Shown: in pieces, positions 1 to 9,589 of the stretch
How positions within the stretch are numbered: the stretch's first letter is position 1
Layout: every line of letters starts with the position of its first letter
Assembly (NCBI GenBank): GCA_963974915.1
Contig: CAXBES010000009.1
Span: 1-64,000 of the forward strand
Source: CAXBES01 sp963974915
GTDB taxonomy: Bacteria; Bacteroidota; Bacteroidia; Flavobacteriales; Flavobacteriaceae
DNA: 64,000 bases
Direction of reading: 5' to 3'
Program-made: the position numbers and the translations under genes
Notes under the pieces: generated by a model
The model's database searches: none
What the model was told of the DNA's origin: nothing
What the model saw: the letters and a program-made list of their open reading frames with translations, nothing else

Positions 1-75
1 GTAAATGCAAAAAATATATCAGCTTCAGCTGATTTGGATTTTCCATTTGCAGTAGAGAATTGGTTATCGAACTGA
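1..75 (+). CDS. 3' end of an unidentified protein (partial)
   Basis: Frame 1 is open from the left edge to a TGA at 73-75 and encodes 24 residues ending in DFPFAVENWLSN. It is followed by a strong hairpin pointing the same way, which fits the tail of a plus-strand gene. The fragment is too short to assign a family, and chance openness over 24 codons cannot be excluded. Confidence 0.4.
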   Translation, partial: VNAKNISASADLDFPFAVENWLSN

Positions 76-121
76 ATGCACGATCTATATAAAATCAATT
101 TTACTTCCGAAGAATTAAAAA

Positions 122-154
122 AAATACCCTACCGTTTATTGAAGTAGGGTATTT
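122..154. terminator. Bidirectional terminator hairpin
   Basis: A perfect 11-bp inverted repeat (122-132 with 144-154, stem AAATACCCTAC) encloses an 11-base loop. It is flanked by A-runs on the left and T-rich sequence on the right. It lies between a plus-strand gene ending at 75 and a minus-strand gene ending at 175, so it can serve both convergent transcripts. Confidence 0.8.
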
Positions 155-174
155 GTAAGGATGCATGTTGGATC

Positions 175-1077
175 TTAAGCTTCTGAATCCATTTTTCTCT
201 CATCTGAATTCACGATATCTAATTGATTGTCGAATTGTAGCGTTCTAATAGGGAATGGGATATTGATATCCTCCTTATCGAAAGCCTTTTTAATCGCAAT
301 AATTGCTTTGCTTTGCGCTCTTAATTTTTCAATACCTTTTTCGGCATCAACCCAGAAGCGGCATATAAAGTTTATTGAACTGCCTCCAAATTCGGTATAG
401 AAAAACTCTACGTTTTCACTATCTTTTACTTGTTTAAAATTAGCGGCAATAGTTTCTTTGGTGAGCTTCTCAACTTTTTCCAGATCCATGCCATAGCCAA
501 CCCCACATTCCACAATGATTCTCATACGTTTCGTTAGTGTATAATTTTTCATTGGGTTATCAATAATTGTTTTATTCGGGATGATAACTATATTGTTATC
601 GGCCTCTTTGAGCATAAAATTATTAAGATTGATATCGATAATTTCGCCTGTAAAACCGGTAGTTTCAATCCAATCGCCAATTCTGATCTTTTTTCTGAAA
701 GAAAGTACAATACCGGAGAAAGTGTTTGCTAATGTACCTTGCATTGCTAAACCGATAACCAAACCTGAAATCCCCGCACCGGCTAAAATAGCACTAAGGG
801 CTTTTCCTAAATTGAGGACGCCAAGTGCCAGGAATAATCCTCCTAAGACTATGACAATAGAAACGGTTCTTCCTATCAGTTTTGTAATTGATTTTTGTTC
901 GACGTACTTCCCTGCTATTTTTTTAGCATATTTACTTATTACGCGACCCAGAAAGTATGATATTATCATTACTAGTATGGCAATACCTATATTTGGTAAG
1001 TTTTTAATCAGAGTGGTTAGCCATCCTAATACTTTATCTGAAATTTCGGAAAAGGAAGTAGTAATTTTTTCGTCCAT
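175..1077 (-). CDS. MscS-type mechanosensitive ion channel
   Basis: 300-residue inner-membrane channel of the small-conductance MscS family, which opens under membrane tension during hypo-osmotic shock. Hydrophobic segments at about 28-48 and 70-90 are followed by the Gly/Ala-rich pore helix at about 93-127 (GLAMQGTLANTFSGIVLSF). The beta domain (RIGDWIETTGFTGEI) follows at 132-146 and a mixed C-terminal domain after it. The frame extends 10 codons upstream to a GTG at 1107, but the ATG at 1077 is preferred because the GTG sits inside an inverted repeat. Length fits the short, MscS-like class. The gene is monocistronic. Confidence 0.88.
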   Translation of the reverse strand: MDEKITTSFSEISDKVLGWLTTLIKNLPNIGIAILVMIISYFLGRVISKYAKKIAGKYVEQKSITKLIGRTVSIVIVLGGLFLALGVLNLGKALSAILAGAGISGLVIGLAMQGTLANTFSGIVLSFRKKIRIGDWIETTGFTGEIIDINLNNFMLKEADNNIVIIPNKTIIDNPMKNYTLTKRMRIIVECGVGYGMDLEKVEKLTKETIAANFKQVKDSENVEFFYTEFGGSSINFICRFWVDAEKGIEKLRAQSKAIIAIKKAFDKEDINIPFPIRTLQFDNQLDIVNSDERKMDSEA

Positions 1078-1104
1078 GTATCTTATTTTTTGAAGTGAAA
1101 GTGA

Positions 1105-1124
1105 CACGTTGCTGATGCAACGTG
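1105..1124. repeat. Inverted repeat upstream of the MscS gene
   Basis: Perfect 8-bp arms, CACGTTGC (1105-1112) and GCAACGTG (1117-1124), are separated by TGAT. The repeat sits 28 bases upstream of the chosen ATG at 1077. It could be an operator for a dimeric regulator or a hairpin in the mRNA leader. There is no T-run, so a terminator is unlikely. Confidence 0.55.
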
Positions 1125-1267
1125 ATCATAATATACACTGGACAATTTTATTATGGTTTCATTTAACAGGCTTTAACCTTAAGCTCTTAGAATTAACATA
1201 ATGGTTGGTTAAAAAATTCATTATAATGTTAAATAAATTTTGGATTTCATCAAAAACTTAGATCCTT

Positions 1268-2548
1268 TTATATGAACTCTAGAATTCGTTCCAATGCCAT
1301 GCCGCGGGACGCTTTGATAAGGATAAAGGAATTGACTGGTGGGTTTGAATCTAAAGTGTTTATTAAATCATCGAAATTCTGAAATTGATAAACATGGTCA
1401 GCTTTAGTTTCAGTTTTAAAAAAGTTACTGCCTATTAAATAAGTTCTGCCAATATCATGTTCGGATAAAAAAGTGGTGATTTTTTGATGTTCTAGGTCAG
1501 CTTCCGGACCTAATTCGAACATATCACCAAGAAACAGAATTTTATTGTTGCCCTTGGCTTGTTTGAAATTTTCAATTGCTGCCAACATGCTGGTTGGGTT
1601 TGCGTTGTACGCATCCAAAATAACCTTGTTGGTGTTTTTTATTACGATTTGGGAGCGATTATTTGATGGTGTATAATTCTCAATTGCAAGTTTTATTTTT
1701 TCTGAAGAAATATTGAAGTAATCGCCAATTGCAATAGCTGCTGCGATATTGTGAAAATTATATAGACCAACCAGATTGCTTTGAATATTTAAGCCTTTAA
1801 AATTCACTAAAAGGGTATCGGAAGCGTCTTTTAATTGAATATATGAGTCCTGTTCTTCATTACCAAATGTAACTGCGTTTAAGGCTTTAGCAAATTCTAC
1901 TTGCTTCGGATCGTGTGCATTTATAAAGGCTATCTTGTCGTTATCTGCTAAATACTTGTAGAGTTCGGTTTTACCTTTTATGACCCCATCTAAACTTCCG
2001 AAGCCTTCCAGATGGGCTTTTCCGAAGTTCGTAATATATCCAAAATCGGGTTTAGCGATCTTACTAAGTGATTCAATTTCTTTTAAATGATTGGCGCCCA
2101 TTTCTACAATTCCGAATTCGGTCGATTTATCCATGGAAAGTAGTGTTAGAGGCACTCCAATATGGTTATTGAGGTTACCCTTTGTAGCTACGGTTTTAAA
2201 TTTCTGAGCCAAAACTACATTAATCAATTCTTTTGTGGTGGTTTTTCCGTTGCTTCCGGTGAGCGCGATGACGGGTAGTCCTAAATAGGTGCGATGATAT
2301 GATGAGAGTTTTTGTAGTAAGTGCAGAGAGTTTCTGCATAAAATGGTTTCTCCCGTATTTTTATGATAGCCAATTTCATCGATAACAACCTTATAGGCTC
2401 CTTTATCTAAAGCGTCTTGAGCAAATTTATTTCCGTTAAAGTTTTCACCTTTTAATGAAAAGAAAAGACAGTTTTTGGTAATAATCCTGGTATCTGTACA
2501 AATACCGGTACTCTCTAAGAAAAGTTGGTGGAGTGTTTCGATTTTCAT
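1268..2548 (-). CDS. murF: UDP-N-acetylmuramoyl-tripeptide--D-alanyl-D-alanine ligase
   Basis: 426-residue cytoplasmic Mur ligase that adds D-Ala-D-Ala to UDP-MurNAc-tripeptide, the last soluble step of peptidoglycan precursor synthesis. The ATP loop GSNGKTT is at 98-104. The family pattern EMGANHLKEI lies in the central domain, and LDAYNANPTSM marks the start of the C-terminal domain. The N-terminal domain carries the STGICTDTR pattern typical of MurF and MurE. Length is slightly short for MurF, as is usual in this phylum. It is followed (upstream in the window) by a 190-base spacer before the MscS gene. Confidence 0.95.
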   Translation of the reverse strand: MKIETLHQLFLESTGICTDTRIITKNCLFFSLKGENFNGNKFAQDALDKGAYKVVIDEIGYHKNTGETILCRNSLHLLQKLSSYHRTYLGLPVIALTGSNGKTTTKELINVVLAQKFKTVATKGNLNNHIGVPLTLLSMDKSTEFGIVEMGANHLKEIESLSKIAKPDFGYITNFGKAHLEGFGSLDGVIKGKTELYKYLADNDKIAFINAHDPKQVEFAKALNAVTFGNEEQDSYIQLKDASDTLLVNFKGLNIQSNLVGLYNFHNIAAAIAIGDYFNISSEKIKLAIENYTPSNNRSQIVIKNTNKVILDAYNANPTSMLAAIENFKQAKGNNKILFLGDMFELGPEADLEHQKITTFLSEHDIGRTYLIGSNFFKTETKADHVYQFQNFDDLINTLDSNPPVNSFILIKASRGMALERILEFI

Positions 2549-2563
2549 AGAAATAAATATAAT

Positions 2564-2592
2564 AAAAAACCCTCCGTATAGGAGGGTTTTTT
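2564..2592. terminator. Terminator between gldJ and murF
   Basis: Perfect 12-bp stem, AAAAAACCCTCC (2564-2575) and GGAGGGTTTTTT (2581-2592), with a GTATA loop. On the minus strand it lies just after the gldJ stop codon and before the murF start, so it separates the two transcripts. Confidence 0.85.
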
Positions 2593-2607
2593 ACATTTCA
2601 GAAATAA

Positions 2608-4281
2608 TTAATTTCTTGGTCGTTTTCCTTTTTGAGATTTAGAACCAACACGAGACATCGCGCATCTAAATCCGATATAGTCTGTTGCCATATCCTGAGG
2701 GAAATATCTTCTTTGAGCAGGGTCTAACCAATAGTCCCGGTCTCTCCATGATCCACCTTTGTACACTCGAACTTCATTGTCAATTAATGTTGTTCTATTG
2801 GATGATTTGTCGAATTGGCGCTCTAATGTACCTGTACTATCTGCAAAAACTTTGTGTTTTGGAGAGTTATACATACGCTTAGTTTCGTCTAATTCATCTT
2901 CTTCTTCTCCAAACGATTGATAATAACGAGTAGATCTCTTATCACCGTCACGATAATCACGGTTGTCGCTCTCTGAGAATTGAGTTCTTAAGTAAGTTTC
3001 ATTTTCGTCAACCGGTACTTGTAAAATCTCTCCCGGTAAATTTCTTGCGATAATTTTACCATTACTTAGGGTATCGTAAACAATTGAGTCTGCAGTGACA
3101 ACTTTTACTTTACCTTCTTCGTCGATCGCATTTTTTGTATATACATTACCTCTGTAATAGTTGAAGTCGTTAAATTCATCATCTACAATTGGTCTGTATA
3201 CATCTGCAACCCACTCTGCAACATTTCCGGCCATATCATATAAACCGTAATCATTTGGCTCATACGATTTTACTTGTGCTGTGATATCGGCTCCATCGTC
3301 ACTCCAACCTGCAATACCACCATAATCACCATCACCTTGTTTAAAGTTAGCTAACTGATCACCTCTGCTTTTTCTTTTACCTGAACGTGTATATTGACCG
3401 TCCCATGGATATTTTTTTCTACCTCGGTAAACATTGTAGTTTCTAAGTCCAACAAGTCCAAGAGCCGCGTATTCCCACTCAGCTTCGGTTGGTAATCGAT
3501 ATGCCGGCATTAGTAAACCGTCTTTTCTTTGTACGTACAGATTGGTACTATCTTTACTTCTCTTTGCTAGAGATTCAGATCGTTTTCCACCTCTGGTTAT
3601 ACTATCATTTCCTCCATACGCCTGCGTTGGAGCATTTAAATAAGTTTCTGTGCTAAAAGTTTCTCCCGGTTCTACATCGTATCTGGCATTACGCGAAGTA
3701 ATTCCTTCTTCTTCAAGAATAAGCTCGTTAACTCTATCTGTTCTCCAGTTACTGAATTCAACTGCTTGGATCCAACTCACTCCTACAACCGGATATTCTG
3801 CATAAGCCGGATGGCGAAGGTAGTTATTGGTCATTACCTCATTATATCCTAATCGATTTCTCCACACTAATGTATCAAGAAGAGCACCTTCATAGATTCT
3901 TCTGTAATTTTCGTCGCTTGGAGGGAAAACTCGTTTTAGCCAGTCTAAATATTCCAAGTACATTAGATTGGTTACTTCGGTTTCGTCCATATAGAACGAT
4001 TGTACGTGTTGTTGGTTAGGGGTGTTATTCCAGTCGTGCATAGGGTCATCCTGTACACGTCCCATAGTGAAGGTTCCACCTTCGATAAAAACCAGCCCTG
4101 GACCGGTTTCTTGCTCTTTTGCTTTTGGGTTGTATTGGAAGCCTCCTTCTTTAGAATTCATCTTCCAACCTGTAGCTCTGGAACTGTCTTTGTAGTCTCG
4201 GGACTTGTTACAACTTACTAGAAATGAAGTTGCAACTAGTGCAATACATAGCTGTAATAATAGGGGTTTTCTTAAGTTCAT
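2608..4281 (-). CDS. gldJ: Gliding motility lipoprotein GldJ
   Basis: 557-residue outer-membrane-associated lipoprotein, part of the machinery for flavobacterial gliding and type IX secretion. The signal peptide ends in the lipobox FLVSC, lipid-modified Cys24 by the chosen start. The body is an FGE-sulfatase (formylglycine-generating-enzyme-like) fold with GLVFIEGGTFTMG near the start, then VSWIQAVEFSNW, RLPTEAEWEYAA and GLYDMAGNVAEWVAD, and the terminal VYKGGSWRDRDYW / GFRCAMS block. GldJ uses this fold structurally and is not known to be an enzyme. The frame opens at a TTG (4290), but the ATG at 4281 gives the better signal peptide. It diverges from porU, the usual arrangement in Flavobacteriaceae. 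Confidence 0.93.
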   Translation of the reverse strand: MNLRKPLLLQLCIALVATSFLVSCNKSRDYKDSSRATGWKMNSKEGGFQYNPKAKEQETGPGLVFIEGGTFTMGRVQDDPMHDWNNTPNQQHVQSFYMDETEVTNLMYLEYLDWLKRVFPPSDENYRRIYEGALLDTLVWRNRLGYNEVMTNNYLRHPAYAEYPVVGVSWIQAVEFSNWRTDRVNELILEEEGITSRNARYDVEPGETFSTETYLNAPTQAYGGNDSITRGGKRSESLAKRSKDSTNLYVQRKDGLLMPAYRLPTEAEWEYAALGLVGLRNYNVYRGRKKYPWDGQYTRSGKRKSRGDQLANFKQGDGDYGGIAGWSDDGADITAQVKSYEPNDYGLYDMAGNVAEWVADVYRPIVDDEFNDFNYYRGNVYTKNAIDEEGKVKVVTADSIVYDTLSNGKIIARNLPGEILQVPVDENETYLRTQFSESDNRDYRDGDKRSTRYYQSFGEEEDELDETKRMYNSPKHKVFADSTGTLERQFDKSSNRTTLIDNEVRVYKGGSWRDRDYWLDPAQRRYFPQDMATDYIGFRCAMSRVGSKSQKGKRPRN

Positions 4282-4474
4282 ACTTTTCAATTATGAAAAA
4301 ATTGGGTTCGCAATATAGTAATTAACGATAAAACGGCAATATTATTTTAAAATTATTGAATTGTCAGGTTTTTGAAATAAAATCAACTAACCCATATGCA
4401 AACGTTTTACATTTTGAATTATTATGTGAGCTGCAAAGATTCAGAAAAACTTTATAATTCAACCATACTAAGCT

Positions 4475-4482
4475 TATATTTG
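4475..4482 (+). promoter_or_regulatory. Promoter -7 box for porU
   Basis: TATATTTG matches the Bacteroidota TAnnTTTG element and lies 18 bases upstream of the porU ATG at 4500. No clear TTG box is seen at the usual distance. Confidence 0.55.
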
Positions 4483-4499
4483 CAGCGTTATTGATATTG

Positions 4500-7400
4500 A
4501 TGAAAAAATCCATACTCTTTTTAACCTTACTCTTAGTCCCTTTACTTGGAATTTCACAAACAAAAAACATTGTTGTAAATTGGGGTAATCCCAGCGCTTC
4601 TGCCGTAAACTCAAATAAGGCAGCCGTTTCTTCAGGGGTAGGCAAGTCAAATGATGATATGTCAATTTCCAGGGTTAATTTGGAAAGCCTTTCATACAGT
4701 GCACAATGGGTAGATAGTGGATTTTCCGACGGACAATCTGCCATTATTTCAAATATCAAATTCGGTACTTTGTCTTCCGAAGAACTAAAGAAAATCAAAA
4801 AGGAATTGGTTCCGGAAAAATTTAGTGCTACGCTCTTAAGCGGGAAGGCACGGGATATAATATATACATCTATCACAATTTCACCGGTTGTTAAAACAAA
4901 TGGTGTCTTTCAGAAAGTATTGTCGTTTACTCTAAATTATAAGAAGAAAAGTATAGGACGACAAGTAGAAAATAGAATGCCGGTTTCTAATTCGGTATTG
5001 GCTTCCGGTGATTGGTACAAATTTAAAGTTGAAAAAACCGGTGTTCACCGAATTACCAAAGATTTTTTAAATAGTATAGGCTTTAATACCGATGGAGTCG
5101 ATGCCAGAAACATTAAAATCTACGGGCATGGAGGAAAGCCTTTACCTCTCTTAAACAGGCTGAATACAGAATTTGATCTTCCCGAAAATGCGATCCAGGT
5201 CATTGGAGAAGAAGACGGCACATTTGAAGGGGGTGACTCCATTTTGTTTTATGCTATTGGTACAACAGGTTATGATAAAGAAAATGATACCAACCTTAAT
5301 CCGTATAGCGATGAAGCGTTTTATTATATAACTTCTACCGGGGGTCCTGGGCTACGTGTTCAGGAGATGAGTGAACCAACCGGAACCTCCACCCTGGATA
5401 TAACTCAATTTCACGATTACCAGTTTCATGAAGAGGATGAGTACAGTCCGGCCAAAGTTGGTAGAAGGTGGTATGGAAACAGATTCGATATTGAGAATGA
5501 GCAATCTTACGATTTTAATTTTCCGAATTTAGTTCCCGGATCAAACATGAATGTTGTTATTAAGGTTGCTTCATCCTCTGAGACCACGACCTCTATGGCG
5601 ATGTCTGTAAATGGTACGGCACTGAATCCTATCACATTTGGTACAATTAATAGTTCGTTCTACGTGGATGCCGATGAATTTGTTGGTGAAATACCTGCTG
5701 CGGGAAATGATGTGAATGTAAGCTTATCCTATAACAATGGAGGCAATCCATCAAGTATAGGTTATCTGGATTATATTGGAATTGAAGCCCTGAGGGAGTT
5801 ATCGGGTACCGACACTCAACTTGCCTTTCGATATAAGGATGCCCAGATGTTGTCGGGAATTGGAACTTATCGTGTTTCTAATGCATCTCAATTCACTCAG
5901 GTGTGGGATGTTACAAACACTGGGTTTATTACTACTAAGCTAAATGTAGCGGGCGAATCAACTATAGATTTTAAAGCAAACATGGGTGAGCTTCGCGAAT
6001 ATGTTGCGATAAATCCAAACGATTATTATACTCCTGTTCAAGCCTCTCAATCTTTTGTTTTAAATCAAAATATAAAAGGCACCATCCTAAAGGATGAATC
6101 GGGGAACTTCCAGGATATCGATTATATCATTGTGACCCCTCCTTTTTTAATTCTGCCTGCACTCCGCCTGGCTAATCATCATAAGAATTTGAGTGGCTTA
6201 AAAGTTAAAGTGGTTACAACAGATAAGATCTATCAAGAATTTAGTTCTGGAAAGCAGGATATAGGAGCTATTCGTAATATGGTGAGATATGTTTATGAAA
6301 ATGCATCCTCTCCCGAAAATAGATTGAAATATCTATGCCTGTTTGGTGATACATCGGTTGATTATAAAAACAGACTCTCAGGGAATAATAATATGGTCCC
6401 GTCCTTTCATACATTGCTTAGTACGAACACTATAAGTTCTTTTGTGTCCGATGATTACTTCGGAAACTTGGATCCGGATGAAGGAACCATTGGTGGAAAG
6501 ACACTCGATGAATTTGGGAATTTTATAAATGGTGATAGCGACTTACTTGATGTAGCGGTTGGTAGGATGATCGTAGATGAAGTTGGTTTAGCTAACGATA
6601 TGGTGGATAAGGTGATAAACTACGCTGATGAAGCCTCTTATGGCAATTGGAGGAACAATTTTTTATTGATATCTGATGATCTTGACGATGAACAGAGAGT
6701 TCAATTTGATTTGGACAGACTGGGCGATGAAATTTCATTACAACGTCCCGAAGTAAATGTTAAAAAGATTCATAGCGATGCCTTTCAGCAGGAAACATCT
6801 GCAGGTGGAAATCGATATCCGCAGGTAAATGAGTTGATTGAAAACGATATCGAAGTAGGAGCACTCATAGTGAATTACTTTGGACATGGAGGGGAAGATG
6901 GATTAGCTGCCGAATTTATTTACACCAAAGAAATTGCCACCGGGCTTCAGAATAAATCACGTATGCCGTTAATAGTAACGGTTACATGTGAGTTTGCTAA
7001 ATTTGACCTGCCAACAAAAATTACCGTAGGAGAACTTACCTATTGGAACCCTACCGGAGGGGCAATAGCTCTTATTACAACTACCCGATCGATTTTTGTG
7101 AGTTTGGGGGTAGATTACAACGATGTATTAGCGCCACTTCTTTTCGGTTTTGGTCAGAATGTACCGGTGCCTCCAGCCGAAGCCCTTCGGTTAACAAAAA
7201 ACACCTTAGGTACCGGCGCACCTTTAAGACGGGTTGTATTTTATATAGGAGATCCGGCAATGCGACTTGCATTTCCGAAGAAAGAAATTCGCTTAACTAC
7301 CTTGAATGGAGTTCCAATAGCTCAGGCTACAGATACATTAAAAGCGTTAAGCAGAGTTAGAATGGGGGGAGAAGTAGTAAATGAATTTGGTAATCTATTG

Positions 7401-8378
7401 ACAGGGTATAATGGAGTACTTGAGGCAAAAATATTCGATAAACAGGTTCAAAGACAAACACTTGGTAATGACGGCATAATAAGAAATGGGGAGCTTGATA
7501 TCATGGATTTTACCGTCCTGGGTGAAACTTTGTTCAATGGGCAGGCATCGGTTGTTAATGGTCAATTCGAATTCGAATTTGTCGTCCCAAGGGATATTCA
7601 AATTCCTGTAGGTACCGGGCGAGTTAGCTTGTATAGTAATAAAGATAATGATCTTGAAGATCAAGCGGGTTATAATACTGATATTGAGGTTGGAGGTTTA
7701 AATGAAGATGCACCGGAAGATAATCAAGGACCGCTAATTCGGTTGTTTATGAATGATGAGAGCTTTGTTTCGGGAGGCATCACCAATGATTCTCCAATTC
7801 TAATTGCGAAATTGGAAGACGCAAATGGTATAAATACTGCCAGTGGTATTGGGCATGACATTGTAGCAATTTTAGATGGTGATGAGTCTAATCCTTTCGT
7901 GATTAATGAGTATTATCAGGCAGAAGTCGATGATTTTACCCGAGGAACCGCAACGTATCCGTTTAGAGACCTGGAGGAAGGGCTTCATACGTTAACCCTT
8001 AAAGCATGGGATGTTTATAATAATTCGTCGACCGCAGAAATTCAATTTATTGTTGCCGGGAATGATGCTTTGGAAATAACAAGAGTCCTAAATTACCCAA
8101 ATCCTTTCGTAGATTACACCGAATTTTGGTTTAATCACAACCGTCCTTTCGAGCCCCTTGAAGTACAGGTTCAGGTTTTTACGGTGACAGGAAAAGTTGT
8201 TTGGACTAAAAACCAAATAGTGTCAACAGATGGATTTTTATCTCGTGATATAGCCTGGGATGGGAGAGATGATTTTGGAGATAGAATAGGAAAAGGTGTC
8301 TACGTTTATAAGATTACGGTTAAATCTACGTTAACCAATAAGCGCGTTGAAAAATTTGAAAAACTCGTTATCCTTTAA
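4500..8378 (+). CDS. porU: Type IX secretion signal peptidase PorU
   Basis: 1292-residue surface protease that removes C-terminal sorting domains from type IX substrates so they can be attached or released. A signal peptide (KKSILFLTLLLVPLLGISQ) is followed by a long N-terminal propeptide-like region. The gingipain-like peptidase C25 domain has catalytic candidates His796 (YFGHGGEDG) and Cys830 (TVTCEFAKFD), 34 residues apart as in gingipains. A C-terminal domain beginning NYPNPF and ending GKGVYVYKITV resembles the sorting domain. The first codon of the open frame is a TTG at 4491; the ATG at 4500 is chosen. porV follows after 34 bases, so the two are probably cotranscribed. PorU works bound to PorV. 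Confidence 0.93.
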   Translation: MKKSILFLTLLLVPLLGISQTKNIVVNWGNPSASAVNSNKAAVSSGVGKSNDDMSISRVNLESLSYSAQWVDSGFSDGQSAIISNIKFGTLSSEELKKIKKELVPEKFSATLLSGKARDIIYTSITISPVVKTNGVFQKVLSFTLNYKKKSIGRQVENRMPVSNSVLASGDWYKFKVEKTGVHRITKDFLNSIGFNTDGVDARNIKIYGHGGKPLPLLNRLNTEFDLPENAIQVIGEEDGTFEGGDSILFYAIGTTGYDKENDTNLNPYSDEAFYYITSTGGPGLRVQEMSEPTGTSTLDITQFHDYQFHEEDEYSPAKVGRRWYGNRFDIENEQSYDFNFPNLVPGSNMNVVIKVASSSETTTSMAMSVNGTALNPITFGTINSSFYVDADEFVGEIPAAGNDVNVSLSYNNGGNPSSIGYLDYIGIEALRELSGTDTQLAFRYKDAQMLSGIGTYRVSNASQFTQVWDVTNTGFITTKLNVAGESTIDFKANMGELREYVAINPNDYYTPVQASQSFVLNQNIKGTILKDESGNFQDIDYIIVTPPFLILPALRLANHHKNLSGLKVKVVTTDKIYQEFSSGKQDIGAIRNMVRYVYENASSPENRLKYLCLFGDTSVDYKNRLSGNNNMVPSFHTLLSTNTISSFVSDDYFGNLDPDEGTIGGKTLDEFGNFINGDSDLLDVAVGRMIVDEVGLANDMVDKVINYADEASYGNWRNNFLLISDDLDDEQRVQFDLDRLGDEISLQRPEVNVKKIHSDAFQQETSAGGNRYPQVNELIENDIEVGALIVNYFGHGGEDGLAAEFIYTKEIATGLQNKSRMPLIVTVTCEFAKFDLPTKITVGELTYWNPTGGAIALITTTRSIFVSLGVDYNDVLAPLLFGFGQNVPVPPAEALRLTKNTLGTGAPLRRVVFYIGDPAMRLAFPKKEIRLTTLNGVPIAQATDTLKALSRVRMGGEVVNEFGNLLTGYNGVLEAKIFDKQVQRQTLGNDGIIRNGELDIMDFTVLGETLFNGQASVVNGQFEFEFVVPRDIQIPVGTGRVSLYSNKDNDLEDQAGYNTDIEVGGLNEDAPEDNQGPLIRLFMNDESFVSGGITNDSPILIAKLEDANGINTASGIGHDIVAILDGDESNPFVINEYYQAEVDDFTRGTATYPFRDLEEGLHTLTLKAWDVYNNSSTAEIQFIVAGNDALEITRVLNYPNPFVDYTEFWFNHNRPFEPLEVQVQVFTVTGKVVWTKNQIVSTDGFLSRDIAWDGRDDFGDRIGKGVYVYKITVKSTLTNKRVEKFEKLVIL

Positions 8379-8412
8379 AAATTAAAATTATATTTGTCGA
8401 AAATTAAACCTC

Positions 8413-9585
8413 ATGAAGAATTTTTTTATACTTATACTCATTACTTTCATCTCTTTTAATGCCTTTGCACAAGAACCGGATCCGAATACTGAAACGGGTA
8501 CGCTTCAGGGTGTTATTACCACCGGAGTTCCTTTTATGTTAATTGCTGGTGATGCTCGTGCAGCGGGTATGGGTGATATTGGAGTTGTAACTTCAGCCGA
8601 TGCTTTTTCTCAACAATGGAATCCGGCGAAATATGCTTTCGCAATATCTAAGCAAGGTGTTGGTGTAACTTATACTCCTTATTTGAGTAAGTTAGTAAAT
8701 GATATATTTTTAGGAAATATTACTTATTACAACAGAATAAACGAAAGAAGTGCCGTTGGTGCAAGTTTTAGATACTTTAGTGCAGGTGAAATTGAGTTGA
8801 GAGAAACTGCAGAACAACAACCCTTGATAGTAAATCCGAACGAATTTCTTTTCGATCTTTCTTACTCACTTCGATTAAGTGAGCGTTTTTCGATGGCAAT
8901 TGCCGGAAGATTCATCAATTCAAATTTAAAAATTCCGGGAACGAACGGAGATGACGCAGGATCTGCAAGTTCTTTCGCAGTGGATGTGGCTGGTTACTAC
9001 CAAAGTGAGGAAATTGCATATAATGATTTTGACGGTCGTTGGAGACTTGGTTTTAACATCTCTAATATTGGTCCAAAAATTAAGTATGATGATGCAGGTT
9101 CAGAAAATAGCCTTCCAACCAACCTTGCTCTAGGGGGTGGATTCGATTTTATTCTGGATGAGTATAATAAAGTTGGTGTTTCGCTTGAAGTAGATAAATT
9201 ATTAGTGCCAACACCTAGCGATTCTAACGGTGATGGGGTGATTAACAGACAGGATGACTATTACAATGAGAGTTTCTCTAGTGGGATATTCTCGTCTTTT
9301 GGAGATAATCCGGATGGTTTTAGTGGAGAGTTAAAAGAATTTGTATGGGCATTAGGAGCAGAGTATTGGTACCAAGACTCTTTCGCGTTCCGTGCAGGTT
9401 ACTTCAATGAATCTGAAGAAAGTGGTTCAAGAAAATTCCTTTCATTGGGAGCCGGATTTAAGTATACCGCAATAAAATTTGATGTTTCTTATTTGTTTTC
9501 AACTTCGAAAGTTGTTAGTCCGTTAGAAGGAAGTCTTCGATTTGGACTTACATTCGCATTTGGAGACGAGTACGACGAATACTAG
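8413..9585 (+). CDS. porV: Type IX secretion outer membrane protein PorV (LptO)
   Basis: 390-residue outer-membrane beta-barrel of the FadL-like type that shuttles type IX cargo from the translocon to the attachment complex with PorU. It has a signal peptide ending in FNAFAQ. The mature start carries the PorV-typical block VPFMLIAGDARAAGMGDIGV followed by QQWNPAKYAF. The C-terminus LRFGLTFAFGDEYDEY has the alternating hydrophobic pattern of a last beta strand. It follows porU directly, and cdd starts only 4 bases after its stop. Confidence 0.94.
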   Translation: MKNFFILILITFISFNAFAQEPDPNTETGTLQGVITTGVPFMLIAGDARAAGMGDIGVVTSADAFSQQWNPAKYAFAISKQGVGVTYTPYLSKLVNDIFLGNITYYNRINERSAVGASFRYFSAGEIELRETAEQQPLIVNPNEFLFDLSYSLRLSERFSMAIAGRFINSNLKIPGTNGDDAGSASSFAVDVAGYYQSEEIAYNDFDGRWRLGFNISNIGPKIKYDDAGSENSLPTNLALGGGFDFILDEYNKVGVSLEVDKLLVPTPSDSNGDGVINRQDDYYNESFSSGIFSSFGDNPDGFSGELKEFVWALGAEYWYQDSFAFRAGYFNESEESGSRKFLSLGAGFKYTAIKFDVSYLFSTSKVVSPLEGSLRFGLTFAFGDEYDEY

Positions 9586-9589
9586 AAAT

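Noticed and set aside
581..1093. Open frame antisense to the MscS gene
   Set aside because: It is a shadow of the hydrophobic channel coding sequence; the sense product has clear MscS motifs.
4282..4290. TTG start for gldJ at 4290
   Set aside because: The ATG 9 bases further in gives a clean lipoprotein signal peptide.
4364..4876. 170-residue antisense frame at the 5' end of porU
   Set aside because: It overlaps the porU start and promoter on the other strand and has no recognisable protein features.
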